A DNA stretch of 64,000 nt, from NCBI GenBank assembly GCA_028284235.1, contig JANQSC010000026.1:47141-111140 (forward strand), in the 5' to 3' direction. The position numbers were made by a program, and so were the translations under genes. Source of the DNA: Opitutaceae bacterium (GTDB lineage: Bacteria; Verrucomicrobiota; Verrucomicrobiia; Opitutales; Opitutaceae). Position 1 is the stretch's first letter; every line of letters begins with the position of its first letter. The notes under the pieces are model-generated. The model was not told the DNA's origin. It ran no database searches and saw nothing but the letters and a program-made list of their open reading frames with translations. Shown in pieces: positions 1-9,239 of the stretch.

Positions 1-1410
1 GAAGCCTTGGGCTTCGATAGCGGCCCCTCGTCCCCAGGCGGCGACCCAGCCGCTTGTGTCGAATTGGATGGCGCGTTCAATTGACCATCGGTGGATTCCG
101 TCGTGCTTGGTTTTATGGATGGAGGATTCGAGTTCCGTTCCGTTGTGGACGAGTTTGAATTCTCGCAGCGCTCGTGGAGAGGAGAGTTCGGCTCGAATGG
201 TCACTGTGCCGCTTTTTTCGAGTTCTACAGTTCCTCCGATGGGTTCGTTGTTGACGCTGAGCGTGATGATTGGTCCTCCGGAAATGAATACACGGCCGCG
301 GGTAATTGCTGCTTTGAACGATTCGAAGTCGTGTTTTCCATCGGTGTGGACGTAAGTTCGGATCGATCCGAGCATGGGTTGCCAGGGATCGCGCAGGGGC
401 GAGTTGGGGAGATCGGTGCCGGCGACGGGTGGGAGGAAGATGCCGCAGTTCATCAAACGGTACCAATTTTCGACGCGGTAGATGAAGCCGTTGCTGATCT
501 CCAGGAAATCCATTTGGCCGAGGACGGCGTCGGCGAGGGCGGTGGACTGCGAGCCGAGCGTACCTCCGTGGGCGGCTCCGACGAGAGCGCCTTGCGAGCG
601 GGCTTTTGCGAGGACGTCGTGGAGTGGCGGGTAGTTTTCGACGACTGCGGGCCAGCCCATGCCACCGGTCGAGTAGGGCTCGATCACTTTTCCGATTCCG
701 AGCAGGTTGATGTGGCCTTGGGCGTTGTCGCGGTATTCTTGGCCGGGAGTGAGCGAGCGTTGGCCGTCGTCGGTTCGACCCGCTTCGCCGTAGTTGAATT
801 GTCGCGACCAGACGCCGGGCGTCATGCCGCCTTTGAGAACCATGAAGTGGCCTCCGCGTAGTCCATCCGCATCAAGCATGGTCAGCCAGCGTTCGTCGTC
901 TTTTGGATCGAGGCGATCGAAGTGGAGGTGCTCGTCGACGGAGATCCAACCTTGGGATTCGAGATGGGACCAGCGTTTGAGTCGAAGTTCGAAAGTCGTT
1001 TGAAGGTTTCCCAAAGAAACGGTTCTGATGGTCGGTTTGTATTCAAATCCTCGTGTCGCTGTAATCGAGACAGTGTTGGCGGCGTTTGGTAGGTCCACGG
1101 CGAGTGGGCCTTCGCCGGTTGCGTAGATGGCGGTGAAGGTCTGGCCTTTACGTTTGTGGATTGAGGTGAAACGGATGCCGTGAGCATTGACCCAGTTGGG
1201 GACGTAGGGGTTGTTGTTTACGGTGAAGCTTACACGGGCAGCGACGGGTTCGCCGGTAGTGTCGTCGATAACATTGAGTTGGAGTCGTCCGCTTTCGATG
1301 GATTCCCCGTTCGCGAAGGAATGGGTGATGGGCTCGTGTTCGTGGGCGAGCGCTGGGGCGAACGCGAGAAGGGAGCAGAGCGCGACTAGTCTGGGGTAGA
1401 GAATTGAGAT
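1..1410 (-). CDS. CehA/McbA family PHP-type metallohydrolase (partial, C-terminus beyond window)
   Basis: The minus strand is open from the stop codon at 1453-1455 to the window edge, so the gene runs out of the window at its C-terminal end. The N-terminus reads as a signal peptide (hydrophobic LVALCSLLAFAPALA followed by HEHEP). Then comes a beta-rich domain and the PHP signature DEHLHF (HxH at 922-930), followed by AHGGTLGS and FLEISNG blocks typical of the CehA/McbA branch of PHP metal-dependent hydrolases. The export signal implies a periplasmic hydrolase of unknown substrate. Oddly, there is no in-frame ATG, GTG or TTG between the upstream stop and the signal peptide. The candidates are ATC at 1410 or ATT at 1404, so the start is uncertain and the gene may be silenced or use a rare start. 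The family call is firm and the substrate unknown. Confidence 0.75.
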   Translation of the reverse strand, partial: MSILYPRLVALCSLLAFAPALAHEHEPITHSFANGESIESGRLQLNVIDDTTGEPVAARVSFTVNNNPYVPNWVNAHGIRFTSIHKRKGQTFTAIYATGEGPLAVDLPNAANTVSITATRGFEYKPTIRTVSLGNLQTTFELRLKRWSHLESQGWISVDEHLHFDRLDPKDDERWLTMLDADGLRGGHFMVLKGGMTPGVWSRQFNYGEAGRTDDGQRSLTPGQEYRDNAQGHINLLGIGKVIEPYSTGGMGWPAVVENYPPLHDVLAKARSQGALVGAAHGGTLGSQSTALADAVLGQMDFLEISNGFIYRVENWYRLMNCGIFLPPVAGTDLPNSPLRDPWQPMLGSIRTYVHTDGKHDFESFKAAITRGRVFISGGPIITLSVNNEPIGGTVELEKSGTVTIRAELSSPRALREFKLVHNGTELESSIHKTKHDGIHRWSIERAIQFDTSGWVAAWGRGAAIEAQGF

Positions 1411-1487
1411 GTAGTGAGTATTGGATTGAGTGAGTAAATGGTCAATCTCGACCTATGGGACTAATGAAAGAGAGTTGTTTGGTTTTT

Positions 1488-1556
1488 CCCACAGATTACG
1501 CAGATGAACACAGATCTTTCTGAATCATAAACTACTCTATCTGCGTAATCTGTGGG
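1488..1556. repeat. Inverted repeat, family A copy 1
   Basis: Perfect 18-bp arms CCCACAGATTACGCAGAT (1488-1505) and the reverse complement at 1539-1556 flank a 33-base AT-rich loop. Related copies lie at 3607-3677 and 42524-42600. This copy lies between two divergently transcribed genes. The rest of the gap (1411-1671) holds no gene that I can see. Confidence 0.85.
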
Positions 1557-1671
1557 CGAACAAATGAACATCTAGAAATTCATTTTCTGACTCCCTGGTC
1601 GTCGCAACGCGATTGTTGCGAAAAGGAAGATTGTCATTGGGGGCGATCGGCGCGAATCCTGCACGTGAGAA

Positions 1672-3069
1672 GTGATGAATCGATACCTGCAAACCGGAGC
1701 GTCAATCCTGGGAATTCTCCTGCTGTTTCTACCTTGGATGGTCGGAGTCGATGGGCTTGGACCGGCGGGGGAGATCACTTTTGGGATCTTCTTGCTGGCG
1801 GCGGTTTACTGGGTCTTCGAGCCGATTCCGATCTACGCGACGTCGTTGATCGTTATCTTGCTTCAAGTGCTTCTGCTCAGCGACCAGGGTGTGATCGATG
1901 TGAGCAGCGACTCCTACGTCCCCGAACGCTATCAAGTGTTCTACGGCGCGCTGGCCAGTCCGATCATTATCTTGTTTCTGGGCGGCTTCACTTTGGCAGC
2001 GGCCGCAGTGAAATACGGCATCGACAAAAGCCTCACGCGCTTGCTGATCCAGCCTTTTGGCTCGAACCCGAAGTTTGTGTGCCTGGGAATGATGCTCTCA
2101 ACGGGCCTGCTCTCGGCCTTCATGAGCAATACGGCGACGACGGCAATGATGATGACTATGGTGATCCCCGTCATTGCCGTTCTCGGCCCGAAGGATCCCT
2201 TTCGAAAGGGGGTCGCTCTGTCGATCCCGATCGCGGCGAACATCGGGGGCGTGGCCACCCCGATCGGCAGTCCGCCTAATGCGATCGCCTTGACCGCGCT
2301 GAAAGAGCAGGGGATCGCGATTACTTTTTCGACGTGGATGCTGTTGGCAATGCCGCTTGTACTCGTGATGCTTGTAATTTCGTGGCGGATACTCGTTTGG
2401 CGATTCCCGCCGTCGAAGGAGCCGATTCGCTTGGATTTGTCCGAAACGTTCCAATGGACGCGGAACGCAACCATTGCGGTTTGGGTGTTTGTGGGAACGG
2501 CGTTGCTTTGGATCACGGAGGCCCTGCACGGAGTTTCGTCGACGGTAGTCGCATTCATCCCTCTGGTCGTCTTGACCGCGACTGGCGCTTTGAGCGCGAC
2601 GGACATTCGTCGTTACCCCTGGGAAGTGCTTTGGCTCGTCGCGGGCGGCTTGTCCATGGGCGTGTCGTTGAAGAATACCGGTTTGGCGGAGTGGTTGATT
2701 GGACTGGTCGCGTGGGAGAATTTGCCGGTGTTTTCGATTGCGCTGCTGTTCGTTGCGGTCGCTTACAGCGTAGCGAATCTGGTTTCGAATACGGTCACGG
2801 CATCGCTGCTCATTCCGCTGGCGACGGGTCTGGGAGCGGCGGGCGCGCTGGGGCCGGGCGCTTCAATCGGGACCTTGGTGCTTCTAATCGGTATCGTCGT
2901 GAGTTTTTCCATGATGCTGCCCGTTTCCACGCCGCCGAACGCGATCGCGATGAGCACGCAACTGATCAAAACGAAGGACATGGCGACCGCTGGGGCTCTG
3001 GTGGGAATCGTCGCGGTAGCGCTTTGCGTCTTGTCCTATTTGTTTTTCTGGCCGATGATCCTTGGGTAG
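1672..3069 (+). CDS. DASS (SLC13-type) sodium/anion symporter
   Basis: An integral membrane protein of about 465 residues with roughly 11-13 hydrophobic segments. It carries both hallmarks of the divalent anion:sodium symporter family: two SNT motifs (SNTATTA near residue 152 and SNTVTAS near 378), each followed by a PPNAIA block (SPPNAIAL and STPPNAIAM), as expected for the inverted-repeat transport core. Likely substrates are dicarboxylates or sulfate, and the sequence does not decide which. GTG at 1672 is immediately followed by ATG at 1675, and either may be the start. A receiver-domain gene begins 12 bp downstream, so the two are probably co-transcribed. In a sulfatase-rich genome sulfate transport is conceivable, but that is inference. 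Confidence 0.88.
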   Translation: MMNRYLQTGASILGILLLFLPWMVGVDGLGPAGEITFGIFLLAAVYWVFEPIPIYATSLIVILLQVLLLSDQGVIDVSSDSYVPERYQVFYGALASPIIILFLGGFTLAAAAVKYGIDKSLTRLLIQPFGSNPKFVCLGMMLSTGLLSAFMSNTATTAMMMTMVIPVIAVLGPKDPFRKGVALSIPIAANIGGVATPIGSPPNAIALTALKEQGIAITFSTWMLLAMPLVLVMLVISWRILVWRFPPSKEPIRLDLSETFQWTRNATIAVWVFVGTALLWITEALHGVSSTVVAFIPLVVLTATGALSATDIRRYPWEVLWLVAGGLSMGVSLKNTGLAEWLIGLVAWENLPVFSIALLFVAVAYSVANLVSNTVTASLLIPLATGLGAAGALGPGASIGTLVLLIGIVVSFSMMLPVSTPPNAIAMSTQLIKTKDMATAGALVGIVAVALCVLSYLFFWPMILG

Positions 3070-3081
3070 CAAACCCCGTTT

Positions 3082-3579
3082 ATGAATCAGGTTTACGTAC
3101 TTTGCGTGGATGACGACCCCGAGGATCTGCGCCAGATCGAGAAGGATTTGGCCGGAATTGGCGAATCGTTCCCGATCGAATACGCCGAATCGGCGGAGGC
3201 GGCTCAGCCGATTATCGCCCATCGAAACGAGGAGGGCGACGTTCCGGGACTGATCATTTGCGCCCATGTGCTCTCCGGGGAAAACGGGGTGGATTTTCTG
3301 ATTCGCGTTAACAGCGATCTCGGGTTTGTGGATACGCGCAAGATGCTCATTACGCGCAACGCGACATTCGACGACACGATCAAAGGACTAAACGAAGGGC
3401 GCTTAAACTATTTTTTGAGCAAACCCTGGAAAAGCGATGAACTCGCCCAGATCGTGAAGGAGCAGTTGACCGAGTATTTTATCAGAGCCCGCAAAAACCC
3501 CATGCCGCAAATTGAAGCGCTGGACTCGATGCGTATATTGGACGCCATCCACAAAGGGCTCATTCCGAGGGAAGTGTAG
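3082..3579 (+). CDS. Stand-alone receiver domain lacking the phosphoacceptor Asp (pseudo-receiver)
   Basis: A 165-residue protein with one CheY-like receiver fold and a short C-terminal tail, with no output domain. The acidic pocket (VDDDPED, residues 9-15), the conserved Thr (MLIT, T91) and the Lys (SKPW, K114) are present. The beta-3 position that should carry the phosphorylated Asp reads CAHVLSGENG, so Ala61 stands where D is expected, and the following Pro is Ser. It therefore probably cannot be phosphorylated in the usual way. The gene follows a DASS transporter by 12 bp, which suggests a regulatory partner of that transporter or a protein-protein adaptor. No histidine kinase is nearby. 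The fold is confident and the role is inferred. Confidence 0.8.
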   Translation: MNQVYVLCVDDDPEDLRQIEKDLAGIGESFPIEYAESAEAAQPIIAHRNEEGDVPGLIICAHVLSGENGVDFLIRVNSDLGFVDTRKMLITRNATFDDTIKGLNEGRLNYFLSKPWKSDELAQIVKEQLTEYFIRARKNPMPQIEALDSMRILDAIHKGLIPREV

Positions 3580-3606
3580 TAACCGCGGATAAGGGTTGGA
3601 TTTTTG

Positions 3607-3677
3607 GCCCACAGATTACGCAGATGAACTCAGATATTTTATAAATTGATCTGCGTTAATCTGTGTAATCTGTGGGC
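3607..3677. repeat. Inverted repeat, family A copy 2
   Basis: Left arm GCCCACAGATTACGCAGAT and right arm TCTGTGTAATCTGTGGGC differ by one base in the stem and flank an AT-rich centre. It lies in the convergent gap between the receiver gene and the minus-strand dehydrogenase and could act as a two-way transcription stop. Confidence 0.8.
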
Positions 3678-3703
3678 GACTTTTATAGGGATCAACCCAG
3701 AGA

Positions 3704-4603
3704 TTAGTCTTTGCGGAACGTGTCGGCCATGAAGTCGACCATTTCGGGGACCATTTTGTCGGCCCAGCCGGTGGAGCGGGCGAGGCCGAGGGCTTGCTTG
3801 GTCGCGGGCGATAGAAAGCTGGGGGCTCCGAGGTCGTCGGCCATGGAATTGTAGTAGCCGACGTCTTTGCGTCCGTTGGCGATGGAGAAGGCGAGCATGT
3901 CTTTCACCCCGTCGACAGCGTTGGCCTTGATGAAGTCCAGCATTCCCGAGTGGAGCGGACCGGAGGCCATTACGTCGTAGAGGGTTTCGCGTTTCAGTCC
4001 GGCCAGATCGGCTAGGGCGAAGGCTTCAGACGCGGCGCAGGCCATGGTCATGGCGAAGAAATTATTGATGAGCTTCAACGTGTGCCCGGTGGAGATGGGG
4101 CCAATATGAAAAATGTTTTCGCCGAGGTCGTCGAAGATCGGCTTGGCTCGGGCGAAGTCCTCGTCGCTGCCGGCGGACATAATGTTGAGGAGTCCGTCGA
4201 CGGCGTGGGCGGGAGTGCGGCCGAGCGGGGCGTCCATCATGCTGGCGCCTTTTGATTTGAGCGCGGCTTCGAGTTGCAAAGTCGATTGCGGGAGCGAGGT
4301 GCCGAAGTCGATGACCAGCGAACCGGGCTTGATGTGGGCGATGACTCCGTCCGGACCGTTCATATTGGCTTCGACGGACGCGGATGTATCCACGCAAAGC
4401 ATTACAACGTCGCTGGCTTGAGCGAGTTCGCCGGGGGTCTTGGCTTCAGTAGCGCCGCGGGCGACAGCGGCGTCGATCGCTTCGCGCTTACGGTGGGCGA
4501 TGACGGTCATCGGGTAGCCGAGGGATTGGAGGCGTTCGACCATGGCGGAACCCATCAGGCCGAGGCCGATGAATCCGATAGACGGTTTTTCTGTATCAGA
4601 CAT
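3704..4603 (-). CDS. 3-hydroxyisobutyrate dehydrogenase-like NAD(P)-dependent oxidoreductase
   Basis: A 299-residue cytosolic beta-hydroxyacid dehydrogenase. It has the N-terminal Rossmann motif GLGLMG (residues 13-18), a cofactor stretch with ID.GTS (about 98-103), and the catalytic Lys in HTLKLINNF (K177) at the start of the helical C-terminal domain. The usual DAP(V/L)SGG substrate block reads DAPLGRTPA, so the substrate is probably not hydroxyisobutyrate itself. Relatives include glyoxylate and tartronate semialdehyde reductases and L-threonate dehydrogenase. It stands alone on its strand, flanked by a family A repeat on its 3' side and a divergent gene on its 5' side. The family is certain, the substrate is not. 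Confidence 0.88.
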   Translation of the reverse strand: MSDTEKPSIGFIGLGLMGSAMVERLQSLGYPMTVIAHRKREAIDAAVARGATEAKTPGELAQASDVVMLCVDTSASVEANMNGPDGVIAHIKPGSLVIDFGTSLPQSTLQLEAALKSKGASMMDAPLGRTPAHAVDGLLNIMSAGSDEDFARAKPIFDDLGENIFHIGPISTGHTLKLINNFFAMTMACAASEAFALADLAGLKRETLYDVMASGPLHSGMLDFIKANAVDGVKDMLAFSIANGRKDVGYYNSMADDLGAPSFLSPATKQALGLARSTGWADKMVPEMVDFMADTFRKD

Positions 4604-4697
4604 ACGATTGATTAAACTGGGGTTGTTCGTGGCGCGCTTCCCTTTAGGCGCTTGCGAATGATGAATAAAAAGGCGAGAATGCAGGGATATTGAAATT

Positions 4698-5573
4698 ATG
4701 GAAATGAAATTTCGCGCTTATTTCCTGTGTTTGGTTTTTGTATCCGCCGTTGCTGGGAGCCGTGCGGAGGACGGTGCTCAGCGGGTTTTGTTTCTGGGCA
4801 ACAGCGTTTGGGATTACCAGGGCGGGGTGCCGCAGGCGTTTATCGGGTTTTGCGAGGCGGAAGGGCTGTCGTTTTCCGCCACGAGTCAGATGAAAGACCG
4901 CGCCAATCGCCACGGTATCGAGTTTTTGGACATCGGCCGGATCCCGCTCAGCTTGCCGGAGGTCGCCGCGCGGGCGGATCTGTTGGAAGCGATTCGCTCG
5001 GGCGGCTACGACTACGTTGTGCTCGAAGGCAGGCGCTCGGGATACTTGCTGCCGTCGTGGGTGGATCGACCGGAAGATCGCGGCGCGAGTATTCCGTATG
5101 CGGAGAATTTGACGGCATTGGGAGCGATTCACCGGGCGATTGTGGAGTCGGGTGGGCGAACCGTGTTGTACATTCACCCGGGGCTGAAGACGACGCCGGA
5201 ACTGAAACTACCGGTCGCGGAGATCTATCGTCGATTGCGGACGGATTTGGAGGGAATGGTCATCGGCGGGGAAACGCATTCGGTCATCCTCGTTCCGGCG
5301 AGTCAGCTGTGGCTTGATGGGGTTCGACGCTATGGTCTCGACAACTGGTTCGCGGACCGGGGGCACGGGGCAGAGCTGGCCCGTTTCGCTAGCGGGTGCT
5401 TGCTTTTCACCTACATCACGGGCAAGGACCCGCGGGGGAATGGGTTTCGGTCGTTTCCCAAACCTTGGACGGTTTCGGCGGATACGCCGGCGCGGCGAGC
5501 GAACGAAGACGACGCCGATTGGGTCGCCCGGCAGGTTTGGCTCTACTACACGAGCGAAAACCCTGACCGTTGA
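4698..5573 (+). CDS. Secreted SGNH-hydrolase-like protein
   Basis: A 291-residue protein with a signal peptide of about 23 residues (hydrophobic run ending SRAED). An SGNH-like block I, LFLGNSV (Gly34-Asn35-Ser36), follows soon after. A C-terminal DRGHGAE resembles the block V Asp-x-x-His of this fold, as in DUF4886-type proteins. The fold would fit a carbohydrate or lipid esterase acting outside the cytoplasm. Blocks II and III are not obvious to me, so catalysis is unproven. The M16 peptidase gene starts about 50 bp downstream on the same strand. Confidence 0.6.
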   Translation: MEMKFRAYFLCLVFVSAVAGSRAEDGAQRVLFLGNSVWDYQGGVPQAFIGFCEAEGLSFSATSQMKDRANRHGIEFLDIGRIPLSLPEVAARADLLEAIRSGGYDYVVLEGRRSGYLLPSWVDRPEDRGASIPYAENLTALGAIHRAIVESGGRTVLYIHPGLKTTPELKLPVAEIYRRLRTDLEGMVIGGETHSVILVPASQLWLDGVRRYGLDNWFADRGHGAELARFASGCLLFTYITGKDPRGNGFRSFPKPWTVSADTPARRANEDDADWVARQVWLYYTSENPDR

Positions 5574-5625
5574 ACGGCTCGGCTTTGGTCGTGACCTGGC
5601 GACGAGAATGCGCCTGAATGCGGTC

Positions 5626-8448
5626 ATGATCAGTCGAACTACTTGGTGGGTGTTGCTTTCTTTTTTCTGGGCGGGCTCGTTTGGATGGGCCCAGTCGAGC
5701 GGCGACCGCGACGCGCCGTTTGCGATCGATCCGGATGTCCGGTACGGGAAATTGGAGAATGGGTTGACCTACTACGTGCGCGAGAATCAGAAGCCGGAAG
5801 GGCGAGCCATGCTGAACTTGGTGGTGAACGTCGGGTCGTTGCAGGAGGAAGACGACGAACAGGGAATCGCCCATTTCTTAGAGCATATGGCTTTCAACGG
5901 GACCGAGCGGTTCGCCAAGCACGAGATCATCGACTTTCTGGAGGGAATTGGCATGCGTTTCGGCTCTCACCTGAACGCGTCGACCTCGTTTAACGAAACC
6001 ATCTACAAACTCGAGATTCCCACGGACGATGCGGAAACGGTTTCCAAGGCGTTTATGATTCTCGAGGACTGGGCCAGCGGAATCTTGTTTGAAGCGGAGG
6101 AGATCGACAGCGAGCGTGGCATTATTATTGAGGAATGGCGTTCTCGCAAGGGTGTTGGGCAACGGTTGTTGGAGAAGCAGCTGCCTCTGACGTATTACGG
6201 TTCCAAATACGTGGATCGACTGCCCATTGGGCTCGTTCCGGTGATCGAGAAATTGACGCGCGATCAGTTCCTTTCCTTCTACGAACGCTGGTACCGACCC
6301 GATCTGATGGCAATTGTGGCGGTCGGGGATTTTGATGGGGAGTGGATCGAGGCGATGATCCAAGAGCGGTTCGCGGGCCTGGAGACTCCGGATGACGCTC
6401 CCGAGCGTTTGTCCTATCCATTGGCGGACCACGACGAGACCTTGTTTTCGATCGAGACCGATCCCGAGCTCAGCGGATCCAGTGTGGGCATGTACCTCAA
6501 AACCGATCGGCGGGAATACGGAACGCCGCGATTGTACCGTCAGAATCTGGTGGATAGGATCTATTTTTCCATGATCAACAATCGTCTTCGAGAGCGAGCT
6601 CAGAAGGAAGATCCTCCATTTTTAGGAGCGGGCCTGGGTCGAGGAAATTTCGGACGCGAAAAAGGCTACTATCGCATTGGCGTGGGCGTTATCGGCGACG
6701 ACTACCAGATGGCCTTGAAGGCGACCATGCAAGAAGTCGAGCGAGCGCGACGGGATGGATTTGCGGCGAGCGAATTGAACCGCGTCAAGGTGAACCTGCT
6801 CCGGAGCATGGAGAAGGCCTACGACGAGCGGGACAAGCGTCAGTCGACGTCGTTTTTACGTGAATACATCAACCATTTTCTGCAAGGCGAACCGTCTCCA
6901 GGATTGGAAACGGAACTGGAGTGGACGCGAGCGTTTCTCGAGGAAATCACGGTCGAAGAAGTGAGTCGCGTCGGCGACTTCATTGAGCAGGAGACCAATC
7001 GAGTCCTAATCTACGCGGCGACCGAGGAAGAAGGGAAAGCGATGCCCACTTCGGACGAGTTGCTTGCTGCTCTGGAACTCGACGAGAGGGACGCCCTGGA
7101 GGCCTATGATGACGGAGTGAGCGGTCAGCCGCTCGTGGCGAGCTTGCCTAAACCAGGAACGATTGCCGAGTCGATTTACCACGACTCGATCGACACACAC
7201 GAGTGGCGCTTGTCCAATGGCGTGCGGGTGATTGCGAAGAAGACGGATTTCAAGAATGACGAGATCCTCATGTCGGCCTTTAGCCCGGGTGGATCGAGTC
7301 TGTTTTCGGACGAGGATTCCGTATCCGGGTCGTTTGCGACCTCGATTTTGGGTCAAAGCGGACTGGGCGGGTTCGACACGATCCAGTTGCGAAAGAAACT
7401 TGCGGGAACGATTGCCGGAGCGAGCCCGGGGATCAGCTCGATCTACGAGACCTTTCGTGGTTCGGCGTCGCCCAAGGATTTGAAGACGCTCTTCGAGCTC
7501 ACTCATCTTCACTTCGTCCAGCCGCGACTCGATATGAAGGCTTACGCGTCGATGAAACGCCGCTTGATCGCGTCGGTTGAGAATCGACTGAAGTCGCCAA
7601 ACGCGGTGTTTTCCGACGCCATAACCGAAGCGCTCTACCAGGGCCACCCGAGGCATCGTCCGATTTCGGTGGAGCTGGTCGAGGAAGTCGACCCGGAGCG
7701 GGCATTCGCGCTGTACAAGGAGCGGTTCGCGGACGCGAGCGACTTCACCTTTCTCTTCGTAGGCTCGATTGACTTGGATGTTCTGAAGGGTTACGCCACG
7801 CAGTATTTGGCCTCGCTCCCTGCCTTGGGTCGCAAAGAAGAAGGTCGCTTCAATGGGGATGCCATGGCGGAAGGAAAACTAGAAGTAACCGTCGACGCGA
7901 ATATCGAGCAGAAGTCGATCGTGCGCGTGATGTATCATGGCGATGCGGAATGGTCTCCAGTGAATGAATACACATTGGGATTTGCGGTGGACGTTCTGAA
8001 TATCCGGCTGCGCGAACGCCTGCGCGAGAAGGAAAGCAAGGTTTACGGAGCGGGCGTTTCCGGCGCCATGAGCCGGTTTCCGCGCCAGACCTTTTCTTCG
8101 GGTTTTTCATTCACGTGCGATCCGGAGAACGCGGACGGGCTTATCGCTAGCGCTCGCGAGGAAATCGAGTTCTTGCAGAAGGAAGGCCCTTTGGCGGAAG
8201 ACCTCGAGAAAGTGCGCCAGCAACGCGTCCGCAGCTACGAGAAAGGCCTTAAGGAGAACCGTTTTTGGCTGAGCGCCTTGTCGCGCTACTTGAGGCAGGA
8301 TCGTCCGATGGAATCGATCCTGGAGAGCCCGAAAATCACGCAGGCGGTAACGGCGGAAGCGGTTCAGAAAATGGCCCAGCTCTATTTTGACGACCGGAAT
8401 CGTCTCATTGCGAAACTGAATCCGATTTCGCCGGAAGCGGCGAATTAG
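5626..8448 (+). CDS. M16 family zinc metallopeptidase (insulinase/PqqL-like), secreted
   Basis: About 940 residues with a signal peptide (MISRTTWWVLLSFFWAG... ending GWAQ). The N-terminal M16 domain has the inverted zinc motif HFLEH at residues 83-87 and the distal Glu in DSERG (E163), the spacing expected for M16. A second, inactive-type M16 half follows after about residue 500, so this is the full two-unit (four-domain) clamshell seen in PqqL-like periplasmic peptidases. I place the start at 5626. ATG at 5608 is an alternative, and the open frame further upstream overlaps the preceding gene and is not translated in my view. It probably degrades peptides in the periplasm. Confidence 0.9.
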   Translation: MISRTTWWVLLSFFWAGSFGWAQSSGDRDAPFAIDPDVRYGKLENGLTYYVRENQKPEGRAMLNLVVNVGSLQEEDDEQGIAHFLEHMAFNGTERFAKHEIIDFLEGIGMRFGSHLNASTSFNETIYKLEIPTDDAETVSKAFMILEDWASGILFEAEEIDSERGIIIEEWRSRKGVGQRLLEKQLPLTYYGSKYVDRLPIGLVPVIEKLTRDQFLSFYERWYRPDLMAIVAVGDFDGEWIEAMIQERFAGLETPDDAPERLSYPLADHDETLFSIETDPELSGSSVGMYLKTDRREYGTPRLYRQNLVDRIYFSMINNRLRERAQKEDPPFLGAGLGRGNFGREKGYYRIGVGVIGDDYQMALKATMQEVERARRDGFAASELNRVKVNLLRSMEKAYDERDKRQSTSFLREYINHFLQGEPSPGLETELEWTRAFLEEITVEEVSRVGDFIEQETNRVLIYAATEEEGKAMPTSDELLAALELDERDALEAYDDGVSGQPLVASLPKPGTIAESIYHDSIDTHEWRLSNGVRVIAKKTDFKNDEILMSAFSPGGSSLFSDEDSVSGSFATSILGQSGLGGFDTIQLRKKLAGTIAGASPGISSIYETFRGSASPKDLKTLFELTHLHFVQPRLDMKAYASMKRRLIASVENRLKSPNAVFSDAITEALYQGHPRHRPISVELVEEVDPERAFALYKERFADASDFTFLFVGSIDLDVLKGYATQYLASLPALGRKEEGRFNGDAMAEGKLEVTVDANIEQKSIVRVMYHGDAEWSPVNEYTLGFAVDVLNIRLRERLREKESKVYGAGVSGAMSRFPRQTFSSGFSFTCDPENADGLIASAREEIEFLQKEGPLAEDLEKVRQQRVRSYEKGLKENRFWLSALSRYLRQDRPMESILESPKITQAVTAEAVQKMAQLYFDDRNRLIAKLNPISPEAAN

Positions 8449-8524
8449 CAAGGCGCGGGTCCGAGCTTTGCGGTTTGACCTTTTTCCCGGGGGCCCGTAG
8501 CTTCAATCACTTGGAGGTATTGCT

Positions 8525-9085
8525 ATGAGAACGTTGTGCGCTGTTTTACGAAGGGTGAAATCGATATGGGCGGTGTGGCTGTGCGCCGTTTCAGGGCTAG
8601 TTTTTTTGTCGGGATGCGAGACGACGACTTCGGGAACGACGCAAGTGACTGGGAAAGTGCGCGCTGCGGTGACTGAATGGGACGTGGATCTGTACCAGGA
8701 TCCGGCGGGACAGTTGAGCTGGATTCCGGACATGGAGATCCCCGTGAAATACGAGGAAGTCGCGAAGCTCGAATCCAGCGCCACAGTTTCGAACAACAAT
8801 CCGATGGCCATCGAAGAAAAATCGACGCAAATCGTGTCGGATTTGAAGAAAAAGGCGGCTCGGCTCGGGGCCAATGGCGTAATCGTGCGCGAGGTACAGC
8901 TTACCGAAGAAGTGGTAGAGCGTCACTCGGATGGCTATCAGACGGTTCGCTATCCGGATGGCTCTTACGGACAGGTGGAAGTGCCTGTGCAGACCTACTA
9001 CGAACGGGTTTACAAGGTTAAGATTCTGGCGGACTCGGTGTTCCTGGACTGGAACACGGTTTGGACCGGCGAGCCGACGAGTTGA
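8525..9085 (+). CDS. Putative lipoprotein with RcsF/YbjQ-like motif
   Basis: A 186-residue protein with a canonical lipobox LSGC (Cys31) after a charged and hydrophobic leader, so probably an acylated envelope lipoprotein. The middle contains DLKKKAARLGANGVIV, which resembles the helix-strand signature (L..AA.lGAN.v) of RcsF and YbjQ-type small envelope proteins. A Tyr- and Val-rich tail follows. A good ribosome site GGAGG (8513-8517) lies 8 bases before the ATG. No enzymatic motif is visible and the function is unknown. It ends before a family B repeat in a convergent gap. Confidence 0.7.
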   Translation: MRTLCAVLRRVKSIWAVWLCAVSGLVFLSGCETTTSGTTQVTGKVRAAVTEWDVDLYQDPAGQLSWIPDMEIPVKYEEVAKLESSATVSNNNPMAIEEKSTQIVSDLKKKAARLGANGVIVREVQLTEEVVERHSDGYQTVRYPDGSYGQVEVPVQTYYERVYKVKILADSVFLDWNTVWTGEPTS

Positions 9086-9102
9086 GGAATTGGGTTTTGA
9101 TC

Positions 9103-9213
9103 GTAGGGCCTTCGCTCTTGTCTCGGCGTAGCTCGTAGAGCGAAGACGGATGCGGAGTGCCGCGTAGGTTTATTTCTATTGTATCTGCGGCATGGCGCAA
9201 GCGCCAGCCCTAC
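9103..9213. repeat. Inverted repeat, family B copy 1
   Basis: The outer arms are GTAGGGCCTTCGCT on the left and GCGCAAGCGCCAGCCCTAC on the right. The inner part contains a module with CGTCTTCGCTC ... GAGCTACGCCGAG on the minus strand and a CCGCG / CGCGG pair. It fills the convergent gap between the lipoprotein gene and the minus-strand ATP-grasp gene. Confidence 0.8.
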
Positions 9214-9239
9214 ATATTCGGCTTTGACGCGCTCTTCTC

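Noticed and set aside
91..861. Plus-strand open frame of 256 codons
   Set aside because: It is antisense to the CehA/McbA-like gene, whose PHP and signal-peptide motifs are clear; the translation is low in recognisable features.
5314..5607. Longer N-terminus for the M16 peptidase
   Set aside because: The extra 98 codons overlap the preceding SGNH-like gene, and the signal peptide begins only at 5626 (or 5608).
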